A DNA stretch of 57,152 nt from Acidobacteriota bacterium. GTDB lineage: Bacteria; Acidobacteriota; Thermoanaerobaculia; Gp7-AA8. Position numbers and translations under genes: made by a program. Below the pieces are notes generated by a model that searched no databases, had not been told where the DNA came from, and saw only the letters and a list, made by a program, of their open reading frames with translations. Shown piece after piece: positions 35,247 through 43,835 of this stretch (the first letter of the stretch is position 1; each line of letters starts with the position of its first letter). The DNA lies in the NCBI GenBank assembly GCA_016184115.1, contig JACPDH010000092.1, positions 1 to 57,152 of the forward strand, in the 5' to 3' direction.

Positions 35247-36370
35247 TGCGCAACGACGATAGAAGCCTCTCGGTCGCGATACTCGGAACGCGGGGTGTGC
35301 CACCGCGCTACGGAGGATTCGAGACGTTCGCGGGCGAGCTCGGGAAACGGCTCGTTGCACGCGGCCATCGGGTGACCGTCTACTGTCGTTCGTCGCTCTA
35401 TCGAGGGGAGGCACGCGAATGGAACGGTGTGAGGCGGATCGACCTCCCCGCTGCGCGATCGAAGTACTTTGAGACGGTGAGCCACGCGGGGCTCTCCGCG
35501 CTCGACGCGCTCGCACGGAGCTTCGACGCGGTGCTCGTCTGTAACGCGGCGAACGCCTACGTGCTGCCGCTGCTCGCCGCGGCGAGGATCCCGGTCGCAA
35601 TCAACGTCGACGGCATCGAGCGGATGCGGACGAAGTGGAACGCGCTAGGGCGGTTCGTCTACATGGCTGGCGAAGCGCTCTCGGTGGGGTTCGCCGACCG
35701 CATCGTCGCCGATGCACAGGTGATCGCGGATTACTACCGCGAGACGCATCAGACGGCCTCGGAAGTGATCGCCTACGGTGCGGGATTCCCTGACGAGCCC
35801 GACAGCGAGGTGCTCGCTCGGCTCGGTCTGACGGCGCGCGACTATCTGCTCTACGTATCGCGACTCGAGCCGGAGAACCACCCGCTCGAAGTGGCGCGAG
35901 GGTATCGGGACGTCGACTCGCCGCGTCCCCTCGTGCTCGTGGGCGACGCGCCGTACTCGGCCGGATTGATCGCCGAACTGCGCGAGGTCGCAGCGAACGA
36001 TCCGCGTGTGATGCTGACGGGTGGACTCTACGACGCCGATTACCGTACGTTGCAGCGGAACGCGCTCCTTTATGTGCAGGCGACGGCCGTCGGCGGGACG
36101 CATCCGGCGCTCATCGAGGCGATGGGGTCGGGGGGCGCAGTGGTCGCGTACGACACTCCGGAAAATCGCGAAGTCGGCGGCGACGCGATCTGCTACTTCA
36201 CGTTCGGTGACCGCACCCCCTTCGCCGAGGTCGTCTCCTCGGCGCTCGCCGATCCGGCCGCTCTCGACGCGTGGCGAGCGAAGGCTCGCGCCCGCGCGCG
36301 GATGTTCAACTGGGATGCGGTGACTGACGCCTATGAAGCACTGTTCCGGGCTCTGGCGTTCCGTCCGTGA
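35246..36370 (+). CDS. Glycosyltransferase family 4 with DUF1972 N-terminal domain
   Basis: 374 residues. The N-terminal GTRGVPPRYGGFETFAGEL is the signature of DUF1972, found in rhamnosyl- and other transferases of cell-surface glycan clusters. The C-terminal GT-B half has LLYVSRLEPENHP, GGLYDADYRTLQRNA and GGTHPALIEAMGSGGAVVAYDTPENREV, which carry the donor-binding glutamates. Start overlaps the previous stop (TGATG). Last of four glycosyltransferase genes in a row. Confidence 0.92.
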   Translation: MRNDDRSLSVAILGTRGVPPRYGGFETFAGELGKRLVARGHRVTVYCRSSLYRGEAREWNGVRRIDLPAARSKYFETVSHAGLSALDALARSFDAVLVCNAANAYVLPLLAAARIPVAINVDGIERMRTKWNALGRFVYMAGEALSVGFADRIVADAQVIADYYRETHQTASEVIAYGAGFPDEPDSEVLARLGLTARDYLLYVSRLEPENHPLEVARGYRDVDSPRPLVLVGDAPYSAGLIAELREVAANDPRVMLTGGLYDADYRTLQRNALLYVQATAVGGTHPALIEAMGSGGAVVAYDTPENREVGGDAICYFTFGDRTPFAEVVSSALADPAALDAWRAKARARARMFNWDAVTDAYEALFRALAFRP

Positions 36371-36397
36371 ACCGCGTCGGATTCGCGGACGGAACGC
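36356..36397 (+). terminator. Possible terminator hairpin after the glycosyltransferase run
   Basis: A 12-bp perfect inverted repeat (36356-36367 with 36386-36397) with an 18-base loop, spanning the stop codon at 36368-36370. No T-tract follows, so it may weaken rather than end transcription. Confidence 0.4.
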
Positions 36398-36621
36398 TCA
36401 CCAGACCCGATCGACCCCGAGAATGGAGAATCGAGGACTAAAGGAGGGGGGCAGGGGTGCAGAACGTCGTCGGGACGCAGAAACGCTTTCGGTCCGACCT
36501 TGTTCGCAATTCTCGAATTCCGGCGAAATCTCCCTAGACGGCCTCAACGCACGCCCCGTACTTACCCTTCGAAGCCACAATCCCGGCAAGCAGCCATGGC
36601 TATGGACGGGGGCGAGGCAGC

Positions 36622-36630
36622 TGGTAAGAT
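36622..36630 (+). promoter_or_regulatory. Extended -10 promoter of the sugar-phosphate transferase gene
   Basis: TGG followed by TAAGAT, about 70 bases before the ATG at 36700. The rest of the 329-base gap 36371-36699 shows the hairpin above and no gene. Confidence 0.4.
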
Positions 36631-36699
36631 CCTGCCGAGCCTGAAGTTGGCGGGGTCGAGGGCTCGAGACGATCGAGCCGGTGCGAATTCGAGGGGCGG

Positions 36700-38148
36700 A
36701 TGCTCAAACAACAGGCGAAGCTGGTGGCCAGGACGGTGTACCTGGCCGACATCGTCCTCACGACGGTGGCATTCTTCGCAGGCTTTTGGATTCGCGACGA
36801 TTTCCTTCCGTTCCTCTTCCCAGGCCGCTTCCCGACCGGACTCTACCCCGTCACCGAGTATCTGAAGATCTACCCGCTCGTGGTCGTGATCTGGTCCTTC
36901 ATCCTCTTCCGGCATCGAAGCTATCGAAGTCATCGGACGACGCCAATCCGGGCCGAGGCGCTGCAGACGCTCGAAGTGGTCGCGGTCGGCACCGTGATCT
37001 TCGCGACGATGGCATGGTTGTTCCGGCTGACGGAGCTTTCCCGTACCTGGTTCGCGATCTTCTTCGTACTCGACGCACTGCTTCTCGTTTCGGTGAGGCT
37101 GGGTCTCCGGCTCATTGCGCGGTGGGTGCGCGAGCGCGGGATGAACTACCGGACGATCGTGATCGTCGGCACGGGGCGCCGCGCGCGGGAGATCGTGAGC
37201 CTCATCGAAGAGCATAAGTACTGGGGCTATCGGATTCTCGGCTTCATCTCCGATGGCCACCGGCTTCCATCCGAGCTGTCGCGCTACCCGGTGTTAGGCG
37301 ATCTCGCGCGGCTTCGCGTTCTGCTCGAGGAAGGAACGGGCGTCGCGGACATGGCGATCGACGAGGTGATCTTTGCCGTGACGCGTCGAAGGCTCGAGGC
37401 GAGCCGCGGGATTTTCCGTCTCTGCGAGGAGTTGGGTGTGCGCACGCGCGTCGCAATGAGCTTCTTCCCGATGCGCAATGCGCGTGTGGAGTTCGAGGAG
37501 CTCGACGGCGTTCCGCTCATCAGCTTCACCACGACCCCGTCGAACGTGGCGCAGCTCGCGACGAAGAGGCTCCTCGACGTCGCCATCTCGCTGCTCCTCA
37601 TCGGACTCTCCGCACCCCTCGTGCTCATTGCAGCGATTGGGATCAAGCTATCGTCTCCCGGATCGGTCTTTTTCAAACAGGAGCGGATGGGGCTCAACGG
37701 GCGCATCTTCACCATCTACAAGTTCCGCACGATGATCGAGGATGCGCATCGACGCCGTACCGAGATCGAGCACCTCAACGAAATGAACGGGCCGGTCTTC
37801 AAGGTCAAGGCTGATCCGCGCGTCACGCGAATCGGCCGCCTTCTGCGGAAGTTCTCTCTCGACGAGCTGCCTCAACTCTGGAACGTTCTCAAGGGAGACA
37901 TGAGCCTCGTGGGGCCACGCCCGCCGATCCCGGAGGAAGTCATCCTGTACGAGCGCTGGCAGAAGCGGCGCTTGTCGATGAAGCCGGGGCTCACCTGCCT
38001 CTGGCAAATCAGCGGCCGCAACGAGCTCGACTTCAACCGTTGGATGGAGCTCGATCTCCAGTACATCGACAATTGGTCGCCGGCGCTCGACTTCAAGATC
38101 ATGCTTCGAACGATCCCCGCGGTTCTCTCCGGCCGCGGTGCGTCGTAG
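36700..38148 (+). CDS. Undecaprenyl-phosphate sugar-1-phosphate transferase (WcaJ/WbaP type)
   Basis: 482 residues. Starts exopolysaccharide unit assembly by moving a sugar phosphate, probably glucose or galactose, from UDP-sugar to undecaprenyl phosphate. Four N-terminal membrane helices (to about 125), a CoA-binding-like domain with VIVGTGRRAREIVSLIEE, a fifth membrane-embedded segment near residue 295, and the catalytic bacterial sugar transferase domain from 285 on: FFKQERMGLNGRIFTIYKFRTM, KFSLDELPQLWNVLKGDMSLVGPRP, CLWQISGRN. GAGGGGCGG lies ahead of the ATG. Confidence 0.94.
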   Translation: MLKQQAKLVARTVYLADIVLTTVAFFAGFWIRDDFLPFLFPGRFPTGLYPVTEYLKIYPLVVVIWSFILFRHRSYRSHRTTPIRAEALQTLEVVAVGTVIFATMAWLFRLTELSRTWFAIFFVLDALLLVSVRLGLRLIARWVRERGMNYRTIVIVGTGRRAREIVSLIEEHKYWGYRILGFISDGHRLPSELSRYPVLGDLARLRVLLEEGTGVADMAIDEVIFAVTRRRLEASRGIFRLCEELGVRTRVAMSFFPMRNARVEFEELDGVPLISFTTTPSNVAQLATKRLLDVAISLLLIGLSAPLVLIAAIGIKLSSPGSVFFKQERMGLNGRIFTIYKFRTMIEDAHRRRTEIEHLNEMNGPVFKVKADPRVTRIGRLLRKFSLDELPQLWNVLKGDMSLVGPRPPIPEEVILYERWQKRRLSMKPGLTCLWQISGRNELDFNRWMELDLQYIDNWSPALDFKIMLRTIPAVLSGRGAS

Positions 38149-38161
38149 GCGAGTTCGAAGG

Positions 38162-38268
38162 CGATTTCGAATTTCGGATTTCGAATCTCAGGGTACCGCC
38201 TCCGGCGCCGAATCCCGATCGATCGACTCTTTGGGCAACTCAAATTCGAAATTCGAAATTCGAAGTTC
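38162..38268. repeat. Heptamer hairpin, GAATTTC facing GAAATTC
   Basis: Left arm 38162-38189: units CGATTTC, GAATTTC, GGATTTC, GAATCTC. Right arm 38241-38268: CAAATTC, GAAATTC, GAAATTC, GAAGTTC. The two arms are complementary with few mismatches and are 51 bases apart. The array begins 14 bases after the sugar-transferase stop codon. Same unit family as 2246-2287. Confidence 0.8.
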
Positions 38269-38285
38269 TTCGCCGCTGCCCCTGC

Positions 38286-38291
38286 GATAAT
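38286..38291 (+). promoter_or_regulatory. -10 box with leaderless spacing ahead of the 152-residue protein
   Basis: GATAAT, eight bases before the GTG at 38300, with no Shine-Dalgarno sequence. Confidence 0.4.
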
Positions 38292-38299
38292 GTCGGCGC

Positions 38300-38758
38300 G
38301 TGTCCGAGGCAAGCTCCCGATCGATCTCATGGCGCGTCGTCGCCGGAGTGCTCCTGCTCGCCGCGCTCGTCGTTTTCGGAGTCATGCCGTACTACGTGAC
38401 TTTTCTCGTAGACGATCGGGTGAAATGGCACTCGCTTCTGGAGCAGTTTCCCGATCGTCGCGCTCCCGGCTACCGCGAACTGTTACGCGAAGCTGACGCG
38501 AGAATCCCCCGAGGTGAGCGCGTCGCCATCGTGTTCCCGACACTCGAATGGCCACGGGGATACTCGTATGCCTTCTTCCGCGCAGAGTACCTGCTTGCCG
38601 GGCGTGTCATCGTACCGCTGTCATGGTGGGACGGGCCGGCCCCCGAGAGGATCGCGGAAGCCGAGTACATCGTTGTCTATGGCGCGGGCCGTCCCTCGGG
38701 CCGGTGGGAGCGCCTCTTTCAGAACGGAGACGGTGAAGTCGCGAGGAGGATCCGGTGA
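38300..38758 (+). CDS. Single-span membrane protein of unknown function
   Basis: 152 residues, GTG start. One membrane helix (VVAGVLLLAALVVFGVMPYY) after a short cytoplasmic end; the outer domain has EADARIPRGERVAIVFP and AEYLLAGRVIVPL, resembling the extracytoplasmic tails found beside GT-C mannosyl-type transferases. It overlaps the next membrane protein gene by four bases (GTGA), so the two are probably partners. Exact family not recognised. Confidence 0.75.
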   Translation: MSEASSRSISWRVVAGVLLLAALVVFGVMPYYVTFLVDDRVKWHSLLEQFPDRRAPGYRELLREADARIPRGERVAIVFPTLEWPRGYSYAFFRAEYLLAGRVIVPLSWWDGPAPERIAEAEYIVVYGAGRPSGRWERLFQNGDGEVARRIR

Positions 38759-40083
38759 CCGCCGCGCTTCTCGCGATTTCGATTCTCACCGTGGCCGGGT
38801 TGCCGCTCGCGACGTGGCTCGAGCCGTCGTTAGGCTGGCGTGCTCGAACGGGAGTTTCGTTCATGCTCGGAGCCGGCGTTTCAACGCTCCTGATGCTATC
38901 TCTGAGCCTCGTCGGCATCTCATGGTCGCCCGCGGTCGTTCTAGGCGGAGTTGCGCTCGTCGCCTGCGCGTGTGTTCCGTTGGCGAGGCGAGCACGGGGC
39001 GAATCATCGACGACGCTCCGTGCGACGCCGCTATCGTTAGGCGCGGATGCTGCGACGTTTCTCTCTCTCGGAGGCTATGCAGTTTTCGCGACGCTTGCGC
39101 GGCCCTGGGAATGGGACTTCTGGGCGATTTGGGGGCTGAAGGCGAAGGAGTTCTTTCTCGCGCGCGGGGTGAGCTTCGAGTTCCTGGCGCGGCCTGACAA
39201 CTTCTTTGCGCATCCCGACTACCCTCCGCTCCTCTCCCTCGTGTACGACTTCGTCGCGATTCTCGAAGGAAGGTGGGATGACCGTTGGATGGGCGTGCTG
39301 AGCGTCGCGTTCGCGGTGGCGATGCTCGCCGTCATGCGCGAGGAGCTCGAGCGGCAGAGTGGATCGCCGGTTATCGGAGCGGCCGGCACGCTGGCGCTTT
39401 CGGGTGTCGCCTGCAGCGCATGGGTGGGGCTCGGCGAAGGGCCGCTCGTCGCGCTTGCGTCCTCGGGGCTCGTCATCATGTCGCGCGGGCTGCGTGACGA
39501 CGCGCCGAGGGCGATTGCGGCGGGGAGCGTCCTCCTCGGCCTCTCGGCGCTCACGAAGAATGAAGGACTGAGTTTCGTCGTCGCGACAGCGGTGGTCACG
39601 GTCATCGTCTCGCGCCGTAGGGTGCTGCTTGCCGCGCTGCCGGCAGCGGCGGTGGTGGCACCGTGGCTCGTGGCTCGGGTGATGATCGCGGCAACGACCG
39701 ACGTCTTCGAGGGGGGATTCGTGGCGCGGTTCACGGAGCGCCTCTCCAGTCCTTCGGCGTTCTTTGAAACGCTCGCCGGTGGGCGGTTCGAGCGGCCTCT
39801 CTTCTGGCTGATTGCGCTGGTTGCGCTCATGCTGCATCCTCCTGCCGCGAAGCGTCAGCGCTTCCTCATCGGCGTCGCTTTGCTGCAGGCGCTTTCCTAC
39901 ATCGCGGTTTACGCTGGAACGTTGAATGATTTAGCGTCACACGTGCAGAGCTCATTCGGGAGGGTGACGAGTCATCTCGCGCCACTCGTCGGAATCGTCG
40001 CGATCCTTGCGATCGGAGCGATGTTGAAGACGGATCATGCAGTTGTTGTGGAAGGGAAGGTAGACGTTGGACACGAACGCTGA
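38755..40083 (+). CDS. GT-C-like multi-pass membrane glycosyltransferase
   Basis: 442 residues with about ten membrane helices. The first large outer loop carries WEWDFWAIWGLKAKEFF and HPDYPPLLSLV, the acidic/aromatic pattern of the dolichyl-phosphate-mannose mannosyltransferase-like (GT-C) superfamily, which uses polyprenyl-linked sugars. GTG start overlapping the previous stop. The last 17 bases overlap the PLP decarboxylase gene. Likely to modify the surface polysaccharide made by the cluster; donor and acceptor unknown. Confidence 0.8.
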   Translation: MTAALLAISILTVAGLPLATWLEPSLGWRARTGVSFMLGAGVSTLLMLSLSLVGISWSPAVVLGGVALVACACVPLARRARGESSTTLRATPLSLGADAATFLSLGGYAVFATLARPWEWDFWAIWGLKAKEFFLARGVSFEFLARPDNFFAHPDYPPLLSLVYDFVAILEGRWDDRWMGVLSVAFAVAMLAVMREELERQSGSPVIGAAGTLALSGVACSAWVGLGEGPLVALASSGLVIMSRGLRDDAPRAIAAGSVLLGLSALTKNEGLSFVVATAVVTVIVSRRRVLLAALPAAAVVAPWLVARVMIAATTDVFEGGFVARFTERLSSPSAFFETLAGGRFERPLFWLIALVALMLHPPAAKRQRFLIGVALLQALSYIAVYAGTLNDLASHVQSSFGRVTSHLAPLVGIVAILAIGAMLKTDHAVVVEGKVDVGHER

Positions 40084-41503
40084 CCCGGTTCTCGACGACG
40101 ACAGCGGCGAGTTCCGCACCGCCGCGCACCGCGCGGTCGACTGGATGGCCGATTACCTCGACAACGTCGGGAAGTACCCGGTTCTCTCGCGCTCGAAGCC
40201 GGGCGAGATCGCGGCGGCGTTCGCTGACGATGCGCCGCGCGAGGGGCGGGCGCTCGAGGAACTCCTCGTCGAGTTCGAGGAAAAGATCCTCCCCGGCGTG
40301 ACGCACTGGAACCATCCCGCCTTCTTCGCCTACTTCGCGATCACTGGCTCCCGTGCGGGCGTCGTCGGCGAGATGCTTTCCGCGGCGCTGAACCTCAACG
40401 GCATGCTCTGGAAAACGTCGCCGGCTGTCACGGAGCTCGAGATGACGGTGCTCGAGTGGCTGCGAAAGGCGATGGGCCTTCCCGACGGGCTCTTCGGGAT
40501 CATCAACGACACGGCGTCCATCAATTCGTACCTGGCGCTCGCCGCCGCGCGCGAAGCGACCGGGTTCAACATCCGCGAGCTCGGGATGACGGGACGCGAG
40601 TTGCCGCAGATGCGCGTCTACTGCAGCGACCAGTCGCACTCGTCGATTGAAAAGGCGGCACTCGCGCTCGGGTTCGGCGCGCGCGGCGTCCGCAAGATTC
40701 TTGCCGACGAGGCGTTTCGAATGGACGTGTCCGCGCTCAACCACGCGATTGAGGAAGACATCGCGGCAGGTGTGAGGCCGGTGGCGGTTTCGTGCACGGT
40801 CGGGACGACGTCGACCGCCTCGGTCGACCCGGTCGCGGAGATCGCCGCGATCACGAGGCGTCACGGGATCTGGCTTCATGTCGACGGGGCGTATGCGGGG
40901 CCGGCGACGATCCACCCACGCTTTCGTTGGATCTGGAATGGCATCGAGCACGCCGACTCGATCGTCGTGAACCCACACAAATGGCTCTTCACCCCGGTTG
41001 ACTGCAGTGTGCTCTACACGAAACGCCCTGACATGCTGAAAGAGACCTTCTCGCTCGTTCCCGACTACCTGAAGACGTCGGAGAGTGAGGTGATCAACTA
41101 CATGGACTACGGGCTCCAGTTGGGGCGACGATTCCGTGCGCTCAAGCTCTGGCTCGTGCTCTCGCACTATGGCACCGCCAGGCTCGGTGACGTGATTGCG
41201 TCGCATGTCGACCTCGCGGAGGGCCTCGCGCGACACATCACCGCGACGTCAGGCTACGAGCTTGCTGCACCGCAGTCGTTTTCGGTAGTCGTCTTCCGCA
41301 AGGTCGTGAAGCGCGCGGACGGCGACGTCGACGAGGATGCGTCGGAGCGGGCGAACGAGGCGTTGATGATTGCGATCAACGAGTCGGGGCGGGCCTTCGT
41401 CTCGCAGACGCGACTGCGCGGAAAATACGTACTGCGCGTTGCGATCGGCAACGGCGCCACGACCCATGAGCACGTTGACCGCCTGAAGGAGTTCATCCGA
41501 TAG
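40067..41503 (+). CDS. Pyridoxal-dependent amino-acid decarboxylase (group II)
   Basis: 478 residues, aromatic-L-amino-acid decarboxylase family. The PLP lysine is Lys305 in VNPHKWLFTP, with the PLP-stacking histidine in DQSHSSIEKAA and the aspartate in HVDGAYAGPA. HPAFFAYFAITGS near the N-terminus matches the tyrosine/DOPA/tryptophan decarboxylase branch, but the precise amino acid is uncertain. The TTG start has GAAGGGAAGG ahead and overlaps the membrane glycosyltransferase gene by 17 bases. It may have joined the cluster by chance. Confidence 0.9.
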   Translation: MDTNADPVLDDDSGEFRTAAHRAVDWMADYLDNVGKYPVLSRSKPGEIAAAFADDAPREGRALEELLVEFEEKILPGVTHWNHPAFFAYFAITGSRAGVVGEMLSAALNLNGMLWKTSPAVTELEMTVLEWLRKAMGLPDGLFGIINDTASINSYLALAAAREATGFNIRELGMTGRELPQMRVYCSDQSHSSIEKAALALGFGARGVRKILADEAFRMDVSALNHAIEEDIAAGVRPVAVSCTVGTTSTASVDPVAEIAAITRRHGIWLHVDGAYAGPATIHPRFRWIWNGIEHADSIVVNPHKWLFTPVDCSVLYTKRPDMLKETFSLVPDYLKTSESEVINYMDYGLQLGRRFRALKLWLVLSHYGTARLGDVIASHVDLAEGLARHITATSGYELAAPQSFSVVVFRKVVKRADGDVDEDASERANEALMIAINESGRAFVSQTRLRGKYVLRVAIGNGATTHEHVDRLKEFIR

Positions 41504-41555
41504 TGCGGAGGGAGCCGTGGGGGTCTGGCCCAGTGGCCTTGAGTTAGGAAGTTAA

Positions 41556-41651
41556 CCCTGAAGTGAGATCGTAGAACGGCGAAAGTTGAACCCAGAAATG
41601 GACCCTGGACGGAGGTTTCTGGGTTCGAAATCCAGCATTCTTCGTTCTCAC
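41556..41651. repeat. Heptamer hairpin, (NNNNGAA)n facing (TTCNNNN)n, imperfect
   Basis: Left arm 41556-41597: six units (CCCTGAA, GTGAGAT, CGTAGAA, CGGCGAA, AGTTGAA, CCCAGAA). Right arm 41617-41651: TTCTGGG, TTCGAAA, TCCAGCA, TTCTTCG, TTCTCAC. The arms match in TTCTGGG and TTCTCAC but are more diverged than the copies at 19651 and 46685. Lies 52 bases after the decarboxylase stop. Confidence 0.75.
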
Positions 41652-41691
41652 TGCGGCCCTCGTTTCTTGACTTCAGGCCGCTTGAGGTCAT

Positions 41692-41922
41692 TGAGGTCAT
41701 TGGGGTCAGACCCACAGTTTAAAGTCGTCGGAAGGGGACTTCCGACGACTTCAAACTGTGGGTCCGACCCCTCGGCCCTTCCGACGACTTTAAACCGTGG
41801 GTCTGACCCCTCGGCTCGTCGGCCCTTCCGACGTGACCCCTCGGCTCCTCCGCTTTAAACTGTGGGTCTGACCCCTCGGCTCTTGACCCCTCGGCTCTCT
41901 GGGTCTGACCCCTCGGCTCTCC
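41692..41922. repeat. Repeat island built on GGGTCTGACCCCTCGGC
   Basis: Starts with 9-bp repeats ending in GGTCA, then a roughly 30-base unit (41705-41734 in one orientation; 41739-41768 and 41778-41807 in the other, with one or two differences) containing TTTAAACTGTGGGTC. GACCCCTCGGC occurs six times to 41922. The palindrome-like GGGTCnGACCC makes many alternative hairpins. The whole 470-base gap 41504-41973 is repeats apart from about 50 bases at each end; no gene is seen. Confidence 0.85.
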
Positions 41923-41973
41923 GCCTCTTTCGCACTCGCGATCGATCGGTGTTACGCTCCACCGTCAGCGCCT

Positions 41974-42528
41974 ATGACACAGCTTCGTCTCGAGATTGTT
42001 GAACCCAGGCTAGCGGCAACGTGTGCGATCGACGAGCTTTTGGCGCGGCAGCAGGTCGTCCATGCGTTCGTCGGCGAGGTCGCGATCGGCGCGTGGACGG
42101 GCCGGTGTGTCGAGACGGGTTCGGTCGACGTGCTCGCGCTCGTGTCGCCTGATCGATGCCAGCAGATTCCGATGATGGCGAGCCACCGTGGGTTCCGCGT
42201 CGACGAAGCGGATGTCGAGAGCGCACGCGAGCTCGACCTCATTCCAATGCGATGGGGCAAGGGAACGAGCGCGCCTCGCGTGCATGTTCTGATGGCGACG
42301 AACGCGCTTTATGCGGCGATGCTCAACCGCGCGGTCGACGCGAGGCTCGGCGAGTCGATGCTCCGCGTCGTTCATGTCGAAGATCTCGCGCTGATGCTCA
42401 CTCTCTCCGATCGCGACGACGTCACGGTCGACGAGCTCGCCGTTCGATCGGGTCACGCATTCGACCGCACGCGGTTCGAGGAGACGCTCCGCTCGATCGG
42501 GCTTGCAGGAAAGGTGGACGTGCATTGA
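41974..42528 (+). CDS. Possible nucleotidyltransferase-fold protein
   Basis: 184 residues. The segment VVHAFVGEVAIGAWTGRCVETGSVDVLALV has the shape of the nucleotidyltransferase core (Gly-Ser then Asp-x-x), with the second acidic strand perhaps at ELDLIPM, and a C-terminal helical part (RVVHVEDLALMLTLSDRDD) like that of toxin-antitoxin-type or AbiEii-like enzymes. The resemblance is weak and catalytic acids are incomplete. Its end overlaps RNase D by four bases. Confidence 0.6.
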   Translation: MTQLRLEIVEPRLAATCAIDELLARQQVVHAFVGEVAIGAWTGRCVETGSVDVLALVSPDRCQQIPMMASHRGFRVDEADVESARELDLIPMRWGKGTSAPRVHVLMATNALYAAMLNRAVDARLGESMLRVVHVEDLALMLTLSDRDDVTVDELAVRSGHAFDRTRFEETLRSIGLAGKVDVH

Positions 42529-43652
42529 TCTGGATCGACTCCGCGGAGGGGCTTGGAAGACTGCTCGAAGTGATTTCCCGCGCCGACCTCGTTGCCATCG
42601 ACACCGAGGCCGATTCGCTCCATAGCTATTTCGACAAGGTCTGTCTCATGCAGATCACGGCGGCGGGCGAAGACTGGATCGTCGATCCACTTGCAGGTTT
42701 CCCGATTGCGCCAATCGGCGAAGTGCTCGCCAGCGAGACGTGCGTGAAGGTATTCCACGGCGCCGACTACGACCTTCGCATTCTCAATCGCGACTTCGGT
42801 TTCGAGATCCGCAACCTGCGCGACACGATGGTTTGTGCGCAGCTTCTCGGCTACGAGGCGATCGGCCTCGCGGCCCTGCTGGACAGGCATTTCGGGTTGA
42901 AGCTCGACAAGACGCACCAGCGAGCCGACTGGTCGCAGCGTCCTCTCACTCCCGACATGTTGCGCTACGCGGCGACCGACACGCATTATCTCGCGGAGCT
43001 CGTTGCGAAGCTCGAAGTCGAACTGCGCGAAAAGGGGCGATGGGAGTGGGCGCTCGAGGAGTTCGCGCGGCTTGAGCAGATCCGTCACGCCGAAAGTGTG
43101 CCCGACCCCGAAGCGTTCCGAAAGTTGAAGAACATCGGACGCTTCAACAGGCGCCAGCTCGCTGCCCTTGCGCGCATTCACGCCTGGCGCGACGGCGTCG
43201 CCCGTAAGGTCGACCGGCCCCCGTTCAAGGTCGTCGGGAACGACACGCTCGTCGCAATTGCGGAGGCGCTGCCGCAGTCGGTGCGTGAGCTCAAGCTGAT
43301 TCGAGGAATGACTGCAGGGCAGGGGGGACGCCACGGCACGGGGATCCTCCTCGCGGTGTCCGAAGCGCTCGCGCTTCCCGAGAGCGAGCTCCCGGAGCTG
43401 GTCGCGAAGAAGCAGTGGATTCGCGACAAGATGCTCGAACAGAGAATTGACCTCCTGCGGGCGGTCCGCGACGAGCTTGCGAAGGATCTCGAGATCGAGC
43501 CAGGAGTGCTTGCTCCGCGCCATGTGCTCACGGCGATCGCCACGGACCGGCCGTCGCAGGCTTCGGCACTCGCGTCAATTCCGGCGATGCGACGTTGGCA
43601 GATCGATGTCGCCGGCGAGCGCCTCGTCGCTGCGATCCAGCCCACACTTTGA
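42525..43652 (+). CDS. rnd: Ribonuclease D
   Basis: 375 residues. 3'-5' exoribonuclease that trims tRNA and other small RNA ends. DEDDy motifs: VAIDTEADSL (Exo I), FHGADYDLRILNRDFG (Exo II), YAATDTHYL (Exo III, with the catalytic tyrosine). Two HRDC-type helical domains follow (about 210-290 and 295-370). The TTG start overlaps the preceding stop (TTGA), with GGAAAGGTGG upstream. Normal RNase D length. Confidence 0.93.
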   Translation: MIWIDSAEGLGRLLEVISRADLVAIDTEADSLHSYFDKVCLMQITAAGEDWIVDPLAGFPIAPIGEVLASETCVKVFHGADYDLRILNRDFGFEIRNLRDTMVCAQLLGYEAIGLAALLDRHFGLKLDKTHQRADWSQRPLTPDMLRYAATDTHYLAELVAKLEVELREKGRWEWALEEFARLEQIRHAESVPDPEAFRKLKNIGRFNRRQLAALARIHAWRDGVARKVDRPPFKVVGNDTLVAIAEALPQSVRELKLIRGMTAGQGGRHGTGILLAVSEALALPESELPELVAKKQWIRDKMLEQRIDLLRAVRDELAKDLEIEPGVLAPRHVLTAIATDRPSQASALASIPAMRRWQIDVAGERLVAAIQPTL

Positions 43653-43688
43653 CGTGGCGGAGCGCACCCGGCCGCGGTGTTGCCGTCC

Positions 43689-43716
43689 TTGCGCCGCATA
43701 GCCCATCGCATACAAT
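43689..43716 (+). promoter_or_regulatory. Possible promoter of trxB
   Basis: TACAAT at 43711-43716 with TTGCGC at 43689-43694 as a weak -35 (16-base spacer). The 120-base leader contains the palindrome GACGGGCGCCCGTC near 43798-43811. Confidence 0.4.
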
Positions 43717-43835
43717 CCGCGAGGCTCGAGTGGGCGCAGCTCGTCCGGAAGAGCTGCAATCGGGAAACGGTTGTGAGCGTGACCGTATGAGCGCCCTGAC
43801 GGGCGCCCGTCATTCGAGAAAGGAAGCATCGCTCC

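Noticed and set aside
41621-41636. tRNA T-arm-like GGTTCGAAATCC
   Set aside because: No acceptor, D or anticodon arm fits around it; it is part of the heptamer hairpin.
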